Part shown: one piece after another, positions 11,850 to 22,172 of the stretch
Position numbering within the stretch: the first letter of the stretch is position 1
Layout of the letters: each line of letters starts with the position of its first letter
NCBI GenBank assembly: GCA_030068075.1
Contig: CM057826.1
Location: 75,675,312-75,739,311, forward strand
Direction of reading: 5' to 3'
DNA: 64,000 bases
Origin: Paguma larvata
Lineage: Eukaryota > Chordata > Mammalia > Carnivora > Viverridae
Program-made: the position numbers and the translations under genes
Notes under the pieces: model-generated
Database searches by the model: none
Seen by the model: only the letters and a program-made list of their open reading frames with translations
What the model was told of the DNA's origin: nothing

Positions 11850-12306
11850 GCTGTGGATGTTCAATTTAGGAAGGAGAGTAGACACAAAACAGGGTGAAAA
11901 GGGATGATGGAGATACCATTAGCTGCTATTTGTTGTGTAAAATAAATATTGTTTAATGTATTAGACTGAGAACTCAGTAGCTTTCTCTTGAATGAGGAGA
12001 CAATATGGAAGTAAAAAAGTCTTACATGTAGGGAGATGAAGTCTAGAGATTTGCAAAATGCTGCCATCCTTATCAAGAACATGCCTACCATTTGTCAAGT
12101 CACATGCTATATATTTTTAGCTATTTCTATGGTTTAGAAATTTACATGAATGATTTTCTGAACTCTGAAGATCCTGATTTCCATCTTTAACTTATTCTTA
12201 CAGATAAGTTACACAATTCCTTTCATTTATCAGCTTCTTACACTATTTTGATGTTTCAAGAGCTGAAATATACTATTGTGTGTTTTTAAACACTGACACT
12301 GATAAT
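11850..12306. other. Unassigned sequence
   Basis: No gene or repeat is recognised. A 76-codon minus-strand frame (11861-12091) has no domain. Confidence 0.45.
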
Positions 12307-12545
12307 ATCTAACATTTGTTTAGTGTATGGTATTAGCCAATTGGTATTATCCAATATAAGTTCTCTATACATATTAACTCATTCAACCCCCAAGCAAATT
12401 CACATCATAATATACTCCTAGGATTCCTACTTTACAGATGAGAAATCCGAAGAATGTAGACATTCAATAATTAACTAAGGTTAGTCAGCTAGTAAATGAC
12501 AGAGTCAGAATTCATACATGGCAATCTGGCTCTGGGGCAACTCAT
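12307..12545 (-). repeat. MIR SINE
   Basis: Reverse-complement MIR over nearly its whole length: 'taacatttgtttagtgtatgg' (terminal 'aacatttattgagcgc' equivalent), 'catattaactcattcaa', 'ctactttacagatgagaaa', 'ggttagtcagctagtaaatg' and 'cagagtcagaattcatac', ending in 'caatctggctctgg'. It is one of the better-preserved MIRs in the window. Confidence 0.75.
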
Positions 12546-12596
12546 CATAGAAAGCTATCCTGGAGATTTCACAAATAATCAACTTTTTCCTTAAAA

Positions 12597-12650
12597 GAAG
12601 AAAGAGAGAGAGAGAGAGAGGGAGGGAGAGAGGGAGGGAGGGAGGGAGGT
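12597..12650 (+). repeat. Purine microsatellite (AG)n/(GGGA)n
   Basis: A pure purine run of roughly 54 bases: (AG) repeats passing into GGGA repeats. Such polypurine strands are prone to triplex formation and length change. No SINE head is attached, so it is not an obvious SINE remnant. Confidence 0.9.
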
Positions 12651-13644
12651 GTGGCAAGAGATCAATTAATTGATTAAATTAACTAATTTTCATTTTAATT
12701 CCTTGAAATTTATAACACTGGAAGTCATTTTAATCATAATGATATCAAGCATTACAGGTCTAGAATTAAGATACCATTGTTAACAGGTGTACATTTTGCT
12801 GATTCAACCACAGAATATGCACTCTCAAATTTTATGGACTTGTTACAAACCACTTAAAATAAGTATAAATTCCAAAACCTTGCCTTTAGAGTTGTAATAA
12901 TTATATCTAACTTCCCAAATTATGTGTTAGGCTATTAAATGTGGGAAGCCATGACTCAGTACTTAAATGAGGATGGGATAATTGGTAAATAAAGTTGATG
13001 TGGAGGAAGGTGAACAGGCTGAGAAGAGGTAGGGTCAGAGATGATAGCTTATAGATGAGTGAGTCTAGCTGTAAAACTATCACCAGAATTTAGAATTCAG
13101 AAAGTTTCAATGTAAATATCTATGCTCCTCACAGATGCTGTAAAGGCAAATTTAGTCTCTGGTGCTGCCAGGACTTTGTTCTGGGGCAGGTCAGTGGTTC
13201 CATCCTGGAAATAGACAATGGGTAGAACCTTGCAGTTTGTTCTGATCAAATGTGTAAAAAGTTGCATGCATTCAGTTAATTGATTTTAAAGATTACATAT
13301 CAGAATCTTCATTAATCAATAGCGTTCATCTTTTTGCAGAGTTCATTCAATGAAGAAATGACACTTAATTTGTGGGTTATTAGTTAGTACTTCAGATGTC
13401 TAGTGACTAATGTCATGAGGTCACCAAATGTGCTGTATGTATCAGCAATGTGGTAGTTACCCATGGTCTTCCCCTGCAAAGTTCTCAAGGTGTAAAGCTC
13501 CTGAACAAGTACAGTCCATTGGCTTAAGAAGTGTGTGGAGAGCCAGGAAAAGGCTCATGGCTTTGCATGGATGGGCCAGGAGGTGTGTGATTTGCATCTT
13601 GTTCCCCCTCCTTCCTGTTGCCCTTTGAAAATCTTGTTTGTATG
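12651..13644. other. Unassigned sequence
   Basis: About 1 kb with no repeat family or gene I can name. Frames at 13428-13628 (+) and 13457-13690 (-) overlap each other on opposite strands and have no domain. Confidence 0.45.
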
Positions 13645-13658
13645 AAATTAGGGTTCCT

Positions 13659-13868
13659 GGGGCTCCTGGGTGGCTCAGCAGGTTAAGCATCCAGTTCTTG
13701 GTTTTGAATCAGGGCACAATCTCATGGTTCATGGGATCGAGTCTTGCGTCAAGTTCTGTGCTGACAGCACAGAACCTGCTTGGGATTCTCTCTCCCTCTC
13801 TTTCTGCTCCTCCCCCACCTATGTGCACACATAGGTCCTCTCCCTCAGTAATAAGTAAGTAAACTTTA
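13659..13868 (+). mobile_element. Feline tRNA-Lys SINE (SINEC type)
   Basis: Clear head 'ggggctcctgggtggctcag' at 13659, the A-box region immediately after, 'gtgctgacagcacagaacct' and 'tgcttgggattctctctccc', ending in 'aataagtaagtaaac'. Imperfect flanking duplication aaattagggttcct (13645-13658) / aaatcagagtttct (13869-13882). The CT-rich arm carries 'ctatgtgcacacatag', a short palindrome. Confidence 0.9.
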
Positions 13869-13882
13869 AAATCAGAGTTTCT

Positions 13883-14420
13883 AATGAGTTTCCAAGAATT
13901 ATATATTTCCATTTTCTTTCTAGGACTTTGGAATATAAGGGGAATTTAAAAGGATTGTTTGTAGCATGAGGGGAAAAAAATCAAAACAAAACCCCCAAAC
14001 ATATGAGAACCAGGAAAGAAAGAAGCCCAAGACAGTGATAGAACTCAAATGGAAATGCAGAGATAGGATCCACCTCCACTGTAATTTGGGTTAGCACCAG
14101 CGCTTGAGAGAGACACTTGAGTTTACCAATTCCAGGGTGAAGTTTTCAGGTTCAAGATGGGTTTCCAAGGGCAACAGAAAGGAGAAAAACATATAGTCTT
14201 ATGCATCTTAAATACATGTAAGAGGTAGCTAGGAGACTGACATATCTAAAAAATTTTCTGGTTACGGTTTCAACAGGGATATCCATGCTCTACTAACCAG
14301 TGCTGTGGCTGTTACTTTATTCCTCATATATTATTTTTATTAAAATAATTAACTAACTTAAAAGGTGTTTATAGTCTTGATGATTTATAGCTTTTTCTTC
14401 TAAAATCCTACTTAAGAGGA
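13883..14420. other. Unassigned sequence
   Basis: No gene or repeat is recognised between the two flanking SINEs. An A-rich run (13974-14003) is the only low-complexity feature. Confidence 0.45.
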
Positions 14421-14434
14421 AAAGACCAATTCTT

Positions 14435-14646
14435 TTTTTCTTACTTTTTAATGTTTACTTATTTTTGAGAGAGAGATACAGTGCATGAGTTGGAGAGGGG
14501 CACAGAGAGAGAGAGACACAGAATCCAAAGTAGGCTCCAGCCTCTGAGCTGTCAGCACAGAGCCTGACATGGGCTCACAAACCATGAAATCATGACCTGA
14601 GCCAAAGTTGGACACTTAAGTGACTGAACCACCCCGGCACCCCTGC
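14435..14646 (-). mobile_element. Feline tRNA-Lys SINE (SINEC type)
   Basis: Tail on + at 14435-14465 ('actttttaatgtttactt'), body 'agctgtcagcacagagcct' and head ending 'ccccggcacccc'. Target duplication aaagaccaattctt (14421-14434) / aaagacctattctt (14647-14660), one mismatch in 14. The purine-rich arm is (GA)n-expanded near 14505. Confidence 0.92.
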
Positions 14647-14660
14647 AAAGACCTATTCTT

Positions 14661-15510
14661 AGTTCAATTTTATAGGAAGTATTTAAAGAATGAAATTTTC
14701 TTTTAAAAATAAGCATGTATATAAAGGTAGAATTTATAAATTATATTTCTTCAATTCCAGATATTTTATAAACATATTTAATCTAGTTCTGTTTTGGAAA
14801 AAATTTAATGTCTTCAAAGGAACTGGAAAAGCTATTAAATCAATAACCTCTTTAGGTTTTTACTCTGTTGTCACAGCATCAGTATATTCATCATAGTTGA
14901 GACATGAGGAAATAGCACAATCAATATTCATAAACGTGAAATGCAAAAATTTATGCTTCTATATTGAGAAGTGTCATTCCTAATTGCAAATATGCCAGAT
15001 TTATTGACATTGTTATTAAGAGGATATTTAAATACATTTTTAAATGAAATTTACTTGTTTTTCTGGAGTAAGTTTATAAAAACACCTTTCCTAATTATAT
15101 GTGTAATTTAAAATTGTCTCTACTACATATTTGACATATTCTTTAAAGTTTTCAAAAAAATGCTCATTGTGCCTATCCACTGCTTAAACATTTTACTATC
15201 CAATTTCAGATTGAATTAACAACTCTAATTGCTTTTACCACCCATTCTACCTTTTTTTCTAAGCTTATATGTCATTTTGAAGTTCTATTATGCGACACTC
15301 AAATTTTTATTATGTCTTACTTGCATATGCTAGAGGCAGATGATTATATTTGCATATATTTAAAACTAAGCCCTTAAACTCTTGTCCATGAGTTATGGTT
15401 GCTGTGCTTTTAAATCTCTTACTATGTTAAAAGTATATAGTAGTAAAAAAAGATCATCTCCAGAAAGGAATAAAACCTAGTTGTTTTTAAGTTAAAATGC
15501 AAATTTCAAC
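14661..15510. other. Unassigned AT-rich sequence
   Basis: No repeat family or gene is recognised. It is T/A-rich with scattered homopolymer runs. A 68-codon frame (14690-14896) has no domain. Confidence 0.45.
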
Positions 15511-15520
15511 AAAAATCGTG

Positions 15521-17115
15521 GTTTTTTTTTTAAATAATTTATTATCAAATTGGTTTCCAAACAACACCCAGTGTTCAAGCCAACAAGTGCCCTCCTCTGT
15601 GCCCATCACCCACTCTCCCCTCTCCCATACCCTCCTCTCCTCTCAGTTTGTTCTTAGTCTTTCAGAGTCTCTTATGTCATGTCTTCCTTCCTCTCTGTGG
15701 CTTTTTTTTTCCTTCCTTCCCCTCTTCCTCTCCCCCCTGGTTTTCTGCTAGGTCTCCCAAAGCCTACCTATGCATGGGGACATATGGTATCTGTCTTTCT
15801 CTGACTTATTTCACTCAGCATAATATCCTCCATTTCCATCCATGTGGCCACACATGGCCAGATTTCGTTCTTTCTCATTGCTGCGTAGTATTTCATTGTA
15901 TATATATACCACATCTTCTTTATCCATTCATCTGTTGATGGACACATAGTCTCTTTCCATGATTTGCCTATTGTTGACAGTTCTGCTATAAACATCGGGG
16001 TACACGTGCCCCTATGCATCAGCACTCCTGTGTCTCTTGGGTAGATTCCTAACAGTGCTATTGCTGGGTCATAGGGTAGCTCTATTTTCATTTTTTTTAG
16101 GAACCTCCACATCGTTTTCCAGAGCGCCTGCACTAGTTTGCATTCCCACCAACAGTGTAGGAGGGTGCCTGCTTCTCCACATCCCCGCCAGCATCTTTAG
16201 TCTCCTGATTTGTTCATTTTAGCCACTCTGACTGGTGTGAAGTGGTATCTCAGTGTGGTTTTGATTTGTATTTCCCTGATGGTGAGTGACATTGAGCATC
16301 GTTTCATGTGTCTGTTTGCCATTTGGATGTCTTCTTTGGAGAAGTGTCTATTCATATCTTCCCCCCATTTCTTCACTGGATTATTCGTTTTTCAGGTGTG
16401 GAGTTTGGTAAGTTCTTTATAGATCCTAGATACTAGTTCTTTATTCAATATGTCATTTGCGATTACCTTTTCCCATTCCGTTGGTTGCCTATCCATTTTG
16501 TTGGTTGTTTCTTTTGCTGTGCAGAAGCTTTTTATCTTGATGAAGTCCCAGTAGTTCATATTTGCTTTTAAATCCCTTGCCTTTGGAGACGTGTTGAGTA
16601 AGAAATTGGTGCGTCTTAGGTCAGAGAGGTTTTTTCCTGTTTTCTCCTCTAGGATTTTGATGGTTTCCTGTCTCACATTCAGATCCTTCATCCATTTAGA
16701 GTTTATTTTTGTGAGTGGTGTAAGGAATTGGTCTAGTTTCATTCTTTTGCATGTTGCTGTCCAGTTCTCCCAGCACCATTTGTTAAATAGGCTGTCTTTT
16801 TTCCATTGAGTACTCTTTCCTGCTTTGTCAAAGATTAGTTGGCCATATGCTTGTGGGTCCATTTCTGGGTTCTCTATTCTATTCCATTGGTCTATGTGTC
16901 TGTTTTTGTGCCAATACCATACAGTCTTGATGACTACCACTTTGTAGTAGAGGTTAAAGTCTGGGATTGTGATGCCTCCCGCTTTGGTTTTATTCTTCAG
17001 TATTATTTTGGCTATTCGGGGTCTTTTGTGGTTTCATACAAATTTTAGGATTGTTTGCTCTAGCTTTGAGAAGAATGCTGGTGTAATTTTGATTGGGATT
17101 GCGTTGAATGTGTAG
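15521..17115 (-). mobile_element. 5'-truncated felid LINE-1 with ORF2 C-terminal remnant
   Basis: A 1.6-kb insertion bounded by a target duplication, aaaaatcgtg (15511-15520) / aaaaatcatg (17116-17125). The poly-A tail is the T-run at 15522-15531, followed by the felid L1 3' UTR in reverse ('caaattggtttccaaacaac'). Upstream, the minus strand encodes the C-terminal part of L1 ORF2p (endonuclease/reverse transcriptase): an open stretch 16940-16392 (182 codons) and another 16133-15768 (121 codons) lie in the same frame. I read two nonsense codons between them and no frameshift. Segments reading [14 protein letters not shown], YNPxxY-type '[14 protein letters not shown]' and 'ATWMEMEDIMLSEISQ' identify the family. 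The copy is dead because its 5' two-thirds is absent. Low divergence in the duplication suggests a felid-lineage insertion. Confidence 0.93.
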
Positions 17116-17125
17116 AAAAATCATG

Positions 17126-17779
17126 TTTTTTTTTAAAGTATTGCTCACACTTTCTGATATTTGGCTGAAACTGTGGACAGACTTTGTACTTTAGCCCTCT
17201 GGAAGGGTATGGGGGGAAGGGTCAGAGCTGTCAACATGAGTGAGAAGACTTGAGAACTACTAGAAGTATAAATTTTAAAGCAGAGAGCAACAGAAGCATG
17301 CTACTGGGCTTTTCAAAGCTGTACAGTAGTCTAACCTTACGGATGAGGGGATCAGGTGTCAAGTCCATGTATGAGACAGTTCCAAACCCCAACTCAGGGT
17401 AGAAGTTAAGATCCATTATTGGATGAGATCTATTCATGGAATAAGCTATGTCCCTAGCAACCTGTGCCACTACATAAACTGAGCAACTGTATGAAGACAC
17501 CCTGATGCACTGTAAGACTGTCTCAGATATTCACTGTACCCTTAATACTTATGCTTCCCACTCATTTACAGAATTACTTTTTCTGCTCTTTTTAAGAAAA
17601 ATCTTACTTTTTCAGATAAATTCCCTTGGACACTCAGATTAAAGCAGATAGATCCCTGTTATTCTTCCTCATACAATACTTTTCCTAACTCCCAGTGTAT
17701 TTAATTTGTAATATCTGTATTTACATATCTCTACCTCTTCATATCTTTGTTTATATTAATACAGATAGACATTTTTATT
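17126..17779. other. Unassigned sequence
   Basis: No gene or repeat is confidently recognised. An 89-codon minus frame (17231-17500) has no domain. The 17560-17779 part may be the upstream portion of the following L2 fragment. Confidence 0.4.
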
Positions 17780-17905
17780 AGGCTCCACTAGTATAGGCAC
17801 CATATCTTTTTGTTCACTAAAGTGTGCTCCAAGCCTAGTAGAATGCCTGGAACATAAACAGTTAACAATAAGGGCTGCATTTGTTAAATAAATGAATGTT
17901 AAATG
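17780..17905 (+). repeat. L2 LINE 3'-end fragment
   Basis: Matches the L2 terminal block: 'ggctccactagtataggca' (for 'gtaagctccatgagggca'), 'ttttgttcactaaag', 'gtagaatgcctggaacataa' and 'gttaaataaatgaatgtta' at the end. This is an ancient, pre-placental retrotransposon fossil, 3' end only. Confidence 0.65.
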
Positions 17906-18678
17906 AAACATAAATGTGGCATCTAAATAACTGGCTAGTGAATCAAGTAAACTGAGTGGAATAGAGTATACAGCACAATTGGGAAAGGTAGAATTTTCAG
18001 AAGTCCAATGATCCCCAGAAAGACCAAGGAGGTGACTTCCAAATCAAGGTGGGAAGCAAAACATAAGTGGAATTTGAAATTAGAAATACAACACCATTTA
18101 CACTAGCACCCTCAAATATAAAATACTTAGAACTAAATGTAACAAAATAAGTACAATATTTATTTGACAAAAACGACATAACTGTAATTGAAATCAAAGA
18201 ACCAAATAGATGGGGAGATATTCCATTTTAATGGACTCAATATTGTCAAGATGTCAATTCTTCCCAACTTTATCTATGGATTCAATACATTTTAATCAAA
18301 ATCTCAGCAAATTATCTTGTGAATATTGAATAACTGAAACTAAAGTGTACTTAGAGAGTCAAAAAACCCACGGTAGCCAAAACTATATTGAAGGAAAAGA
18401 ACAAAGTTAGGGGACTGACACTATATGTCTTCAAGACTTACAATAAAGCTACAGTAATCAAGACAGTGTGGTACTGGCAAAGCAACAGACAAATAGATCA
18501 AAGGAATGAACAGAGAGTACAGAAATAGACCCACATGCATCTAGTCGACTAATATTTGACAAGGGAGTTAAGGCAATACAACGGAGGAAGGAGAGTCTTT
18601 TCAACCAATGGTGCTCATGCTAGAAAAACTGGACAACTTCATGAAAAAAAATAATAAAGATAAAAATCTTACAACTTT

Positions 18679-18719
18679 CAGATGAGATCGGGCGTGTTCA
18701 GGGTGGCATGGCCCTAGAC
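18679..18719 (-). pseudogene. 5S rRNA 5'-end fragment (tailless retro-insert)
   Basis: Read on the minus strand from 18719 to 18679, this matches nucleotides 1-41 of vertebrate 5S ribosomal RNA as I remember it, at about 37 of 41 positions: gtctagggccatgccaccct, then gaacacgcccgatctcatctg minus its last base or so. Two of the four differences (positions 25 and 37) are CpG-to-CA changes, as expected for methylated genomic DNA. An 11-bp perfect direct repeat, tacaactttca, flanks it at 18670-18680 and 18727-18737, and removing one copy plus the insert restores a normal L1 reading. The 3' two-thirds of 5S is missing and there is no A-tail at the truncated end. The form matches the known class of tailless retropseudogenes. 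A six-base 'aaaacc' lies between the 5S 5' end and the right repeat and is unexplained. Confidence 0.8.
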
Positions 18720-19424
18720 AAAACCCTACAACTTTCATAAAAATTAACCCCAAATGGATCGTAGACCTAAGTGTAATATTCAAAACTATAAAACTCCTAG
18801 AAGATAATATAGCAGAAAACCTAGAAAACCATGGTATGACTTTTTGCATATAACGACAAAGGTATCTCATAAAAGAAAGAGTTGATAAACTGGACCTTAT
18901 TAAAATTAAAAACTTCTGCTCTGCAAAAGATAATGTCAAATGAGAAGAGAAGCCATAGGTTGGGAGACAGTATTTGCAAAACACACATCTGATAAAGGAC
19001 TGATATCCAAAATATACAAAGAACTTTTATAACTCAATAATAACACACGCACACAAACAATTTAATAAATGGGCCCAAAAACTTAGCATACACCTTCACT
19101 GAAAAATATGTACAGATGACAAATATATATATATGAAAAGATGCTCTAGATTATATGTCATCAGGGAAATGCAAATTAAAACAATGAGATATTACTACAC
19201 ACCTATTAAAATGCTCAAAATATGGACAGTGTCAACACTCGATCCTGATAATAATATAGAACAGCAGGAGCTCTCATGCATTGCTGATAGGAATGCAAAA
19301 TGGCATAGCTACTTTGGAAAACAGTTTTGTTAAACTGTTAGTTTGTTAAAGCTAAACATACTCTGGCTATATGATCCAGCAATCATATGGTTGATTGATA
19401 TTTATCTAAACAGACTTAAACAGA

Positions 19425-19583
19425 CTTTTTTTTAAATTTTTTTTTAATGTATATTTCTTTTCGAGAGACAGAGAGAGGCTGGAGGAGGAGTAGAGTCAGG
19501 GAGACGGAGGGTATGAAGCAGGCTCTGCATTGACAGCAGAGAGCCTGACGTGGGGCTTGAACTCGCGAACGTGAGATCATGAC
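19425..19583 (-). mobile_element. Feline SINE (SINEC type), head-truncated
   Basis: T-rich tail at 19425-19455, then the purine-rich arm and 'gaagcaggctctgcattgac', 'gagcctgacgtggggcttga' and 'gtgagatcatgac'. The tRNA head beyond the B-box region is missing: the copy stops at 19583, where the consensus would continue 'ctgagcc...'. It sits inside the L1M 18075-20308. The target duplication is tgatatttatctaaa: one copy at 19396-19410 on the tail side, and an amplified set on the head side (see 19584-19654). Confidence 0.88.
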
Positions 19584-19654
19584 TGATATTTATCTAAAAG
19601 AGTTGATATTTATCTAAAAGAGTTGATATTTACTTGATATTTATCTAAAAGAGT
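19584..19654 (+). repeat. Tandemly amplified SINE target-site duplication
   Basis: A 20-bp unit tgatatttatctaaaagagt occurs at 19584-19603, 19604-19623 and 19635-19654, with an aborted 11-bp copy (tgatatttact) at 19624-19634. The first 15 bases match the sequence at 19396-19410 on the other side of the SINE. The array thus grew from the head-side target duplication, at the point where the SINE head is missing. Confidence 0.9.
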
Positions 19655-20308
19655 TGAAAAAGTATATCCATACAAAAAACTGTACACATGTTTATTGCAA
19701 CTTTATTCATTATTGCCAAAACTTGGAAGCAAACAAGATGTCTTCTGGTGAATGAATAAACAAACTCTGGTACATCTAGACAATGGAATATTACTCAACT
19801 TCCAAAAAGAAATGAGCTATCAAGCTATGAAAACACATGGAGGAACCTCAAATGCATATCACTAAGTGAAATAAGTCAATCTGAAAAGGCCACATATTTT
19901 ATGATTCCAATTATGTGATATTCCAGAGAAGGCAAAACTATGAAGATAATAAAAAGATCGGTACTTGCCTGAGGTTTCAGGGAAGAGGGGAGGGGTGAGT
20001 AGACAGAGCACGGAGGATTTTTAAGGCAGTTAAAATGCTCTGCATAATATCATGATGGATATATGTCATTATACATTTGTCCAAATCCATAGAACATACA
20101 ATATCAAGACTGAACCATAATGAAAACTATGGATTTTGGGGGATTATGATGTGTCAACACAGTATCATCAGTTATAACAAATGTACCATTCTGGTCGGAA
20201 ATGTTGATAATGCATATGTGAAGGTGGGGAGTATATGGGAAATCTCTGCACCTTCCCCTCAATTTTGCTGTGAACCTAAAACTTCTCTAGAAAGTAAAGT
20301 TATAGTAG

Positions 20309-20736
20309 GAAGAAGAATTAAAGCAGAAACCTTAGCTGGCCAACAGAGAATTGCCGTCCTGTTTAAGAACTCAGGCTATAAGACAGGAATTAAGAGCATC
20401 AAAGAGCTGGCATAATAGACATGCAGCATAGCTCAGATCAGAAATTTCCTTGGACTGAAACACAAATAGAAGAGTAGGAAAAAGAGACTGGGATCCCTTA
20501 ATTTGACTCAGTGCCTTGAACTAGTGCCAATTTCAATGCGGATTGGGTTTACATAGGATGTAGGAAGGAAGGAAGGAAAGGGTAAGGAATTTAGTAAAAG
20601 CAGTCTCAAATGAGCCCACCTTGCCTCATTCCCATTTACAAGGAGGCCAGGGACCACTAATAATAGGATTTTAAAGATATGTTATATGCCTATTTTACTT
20701 ATTGTTTGCTTGCTTCCTTATTTTATTTATTTATTT

Positions 20737-20770
<34 letters not shown>

Positions 20771-21336
20771 CTTTGATACTTTGAGAACATTCTTCCAAAA
20801 CATAAAGGGATTGTGCTTTGCTTTAGACAAAGAAGTCAGGTGAGGAAAGTGGGACATAAGAGTCTCTCACTCTTGAATCAGAGAACACTGATGGCAGACG
20901 AGATAAATATGAGTGTTAAGCAGGCCACACTGTTAGGCTCTGCATGAAATAAGCATGGTGATGGGGACCTCACTTATGCCCAGGATATTTAAACTTGGAA
21001 GGGATCTAGTCACTGCAATAAATTATTTCCTTAAAAATAATTCTAGTTGATTAAATGTAGGCTGGGAAAGATAAGTGCCAACAATAATATTCTGTGAAGC
21101 TATAGCATTTTTATTTGATTGCACATTTGATATATTTCCATTCAGTCTAGGTTTCTGTCACTCAGAATTTAGTTTTGAGATAATAAAAATCAATTTCCTG
21201 ATAGCTATATTAAACTCTGTAATCCTATTTCCGTTGCCTAAATGATTTATTTCCAGCTCATTTTTGATAGTTTAAAATAGTCATGTGCTTTTAGAGTTTG
21301 ATTGTAGAAGACAAGTTTTAAATTTTTATTAACACT
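20309..21336. other. Unassigned sequence around a (TTTA)n run
   Basis: No gene or named repeat is recognised except the microsatellite at 20718-20768. Confidence 0.45.
20718..20768 (+). repeat. (TTTA)n microsatellite
   Basis: About 12 TTTA units with one interruption. The sequence looks like a reversed SINE or LINE A-rich tail, but no element body adjoins it on the right, so the parent element is not identified. Confidence 0.9.
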
Positions 21337-21353
21337 ATTTTGGCCTTTTAAAA

Positions 21354-21596
21354 CATTTTTTAAAAGTTTATTTACTTTTGAGAGAGAGACGGAGCATGTG
21401 CACACGCAAGTGTGAGCAAGTGGGGGAGGAACAGAAAGAGAGGGAGACACAGAATCTGAAACAGGCTCTAGGATCTGAGCTGTCAACACAGTCTGATGCA
21501 GGGCTTGAACTCATGGACCACTCATGGATCATGAGATCATGACCTGAGCCAAAGGCAAAAGCTCAACTGGCCAAGCTTCCCAGGCACCCCAACATG
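21354..21596 (-). mobile_element. Feline SINE (SINEC type), slightly expanded
   Basis: Tail at 21354-21375, purine arm containing 'gcatgtgcacacgcaagtgtg', body 'cagaatctgaaacaggctct' and head ending 'ccaggcacccc' at 21590. The region 21515-21535 carries a local duplication 'actcatggaccactcatgga' not in other copies. A diverged target duplication is visible, attttggccttttaaaa (21337-21353) / attttggtttttaaaa (21597-21612). The right copy is itself the landing site of the next L1. Confidence 0.9.
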
Positions 21597-21621
21597 ATTT
21601 TGGTTTTTAAAAATACATCTA

Positions 21622-21753
21622 GCAGTGGAGACACAGGAGTGCTTATGCATAGGGGCACGTGTACCCCAATGTTCATAGCAGCAATTTTGACAATAGTCAA
21701 ATCATGGAAAGAGACTATGTGTCCATCAACTGATGAATGGATAAAGAAGATGT

Positions 21754-21791
<38 letters not shown>

Positions 21792-22172
21792 CATACAATG
21801 GAATACTATGTGGCAATGAGGAAGAATGAAATCTGGCCATGTGTAGCAACATGGATGGACCTGGAGGGTATTATGCTGAGTGAAATAAGTCAGTCAGAGA
21901 AAGAGAGATACCATATGTTTCCATGCATAGGTGGATTTTGAGAGACTTAGCAGAAAACCATGGGGGAGGGGGAGAGGGGAAAGGAAAAAAGACACAGATA
22001 GGGAGGGAGACAAAACATAAGAGATTCTCAAAGACTAAGAACAAGCTGAGGGGTGAGGGGGTGTGGGAGTGGGGAGAGTGGGTGATGGGCACAGAGGAGG
22101 GCACTTGTTGGGATGAGCACTGGGTGTTGTATGGAAACCAATTTGACAATAAATTATTAAAAAGAAAAAGAA
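21622..22172 (+). mobile_element. Young 5'-truncated felid LINE-1 (551 bp)
   Basis: Begins in the last ORF2 codons and runs through the G-rich felid L1 3' UTR ('tgagcactgggtgttgtatg' near 22115) to an A-rich tail. A perfect 13-bp target duplication, aaaaatacatcta, sits at 21609-21621 and 22173-22185. The frame 21594-21941 reads L1 ORF2p C-terminal sequence (...KSWKETMCPSTDEWIKKMWY...) interrupted by a (TA)n expansion at 21756-21796, which encodes the artificial IYIYIY run. It has no transposition capacity of its own. The perfect duplication suggests a relatively recent insertion. Confidence 0.95.
21756..21796 (+). repeat. (TA)n microsatellite inside L1
   Basis: Expansion of the short 'tatatata' present at this place in the L1 ORF2 3' end (compare 'gtatatatatacc' in the 15.5-kb copy near 15898-15910). 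About 16 TA units, then TACA steps. Length polymorphism between individuals is likely. Confidence 0.9.

Larger units (their letters stand above)
18075..20308 (+). mobile_element. Old L1M LINE-1: ORF2 3' part plus 3' UTR, interrupted twice
   Basis: Collinear with the second half of L1 ORF2 and the L1M 3' UTR. Landmarks are 'atacaacaccatttacacta' near 18087, 'acagtaatcaagacagtgtg' near 18451, 'aaaactcctagaagataata' near 18788, 'aaaattaaaaacttctgctc' near 18902, 'cagggaaatgcaaattaaaa' near 19162, 'tatgatccagcaatcat' near 19370, 'aatggaatattactcaact' near 19782, and a 3' UTR with 'tgatgtgtcaacacagtatc' near 20149 and 'tttgctgtgaacctaaaac' near 20264. Many stops and indels make the coding region non-functional. 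It is broken by a 46-bp 5S-derived insert (18681-18726) and by a SINE (19425-19583). The 112-codon frame at 20077-20415 is 3' UTR. Confidence 0.88.

Noticed and set aside
16392..16940. Longest open frame in the window (182 codons, minus strand) as a host gene
   Set aside because: It reads as the L1 ORF2 C-terminal region inside a truncated LINE-1 with a target-site duplication; it is mobile-element sequence and dead.
18601..18984. 127-codon minus-strand open frame
   Set aside because: Antisense reading of an old L1M plus the 5S-derived insert; no domain.
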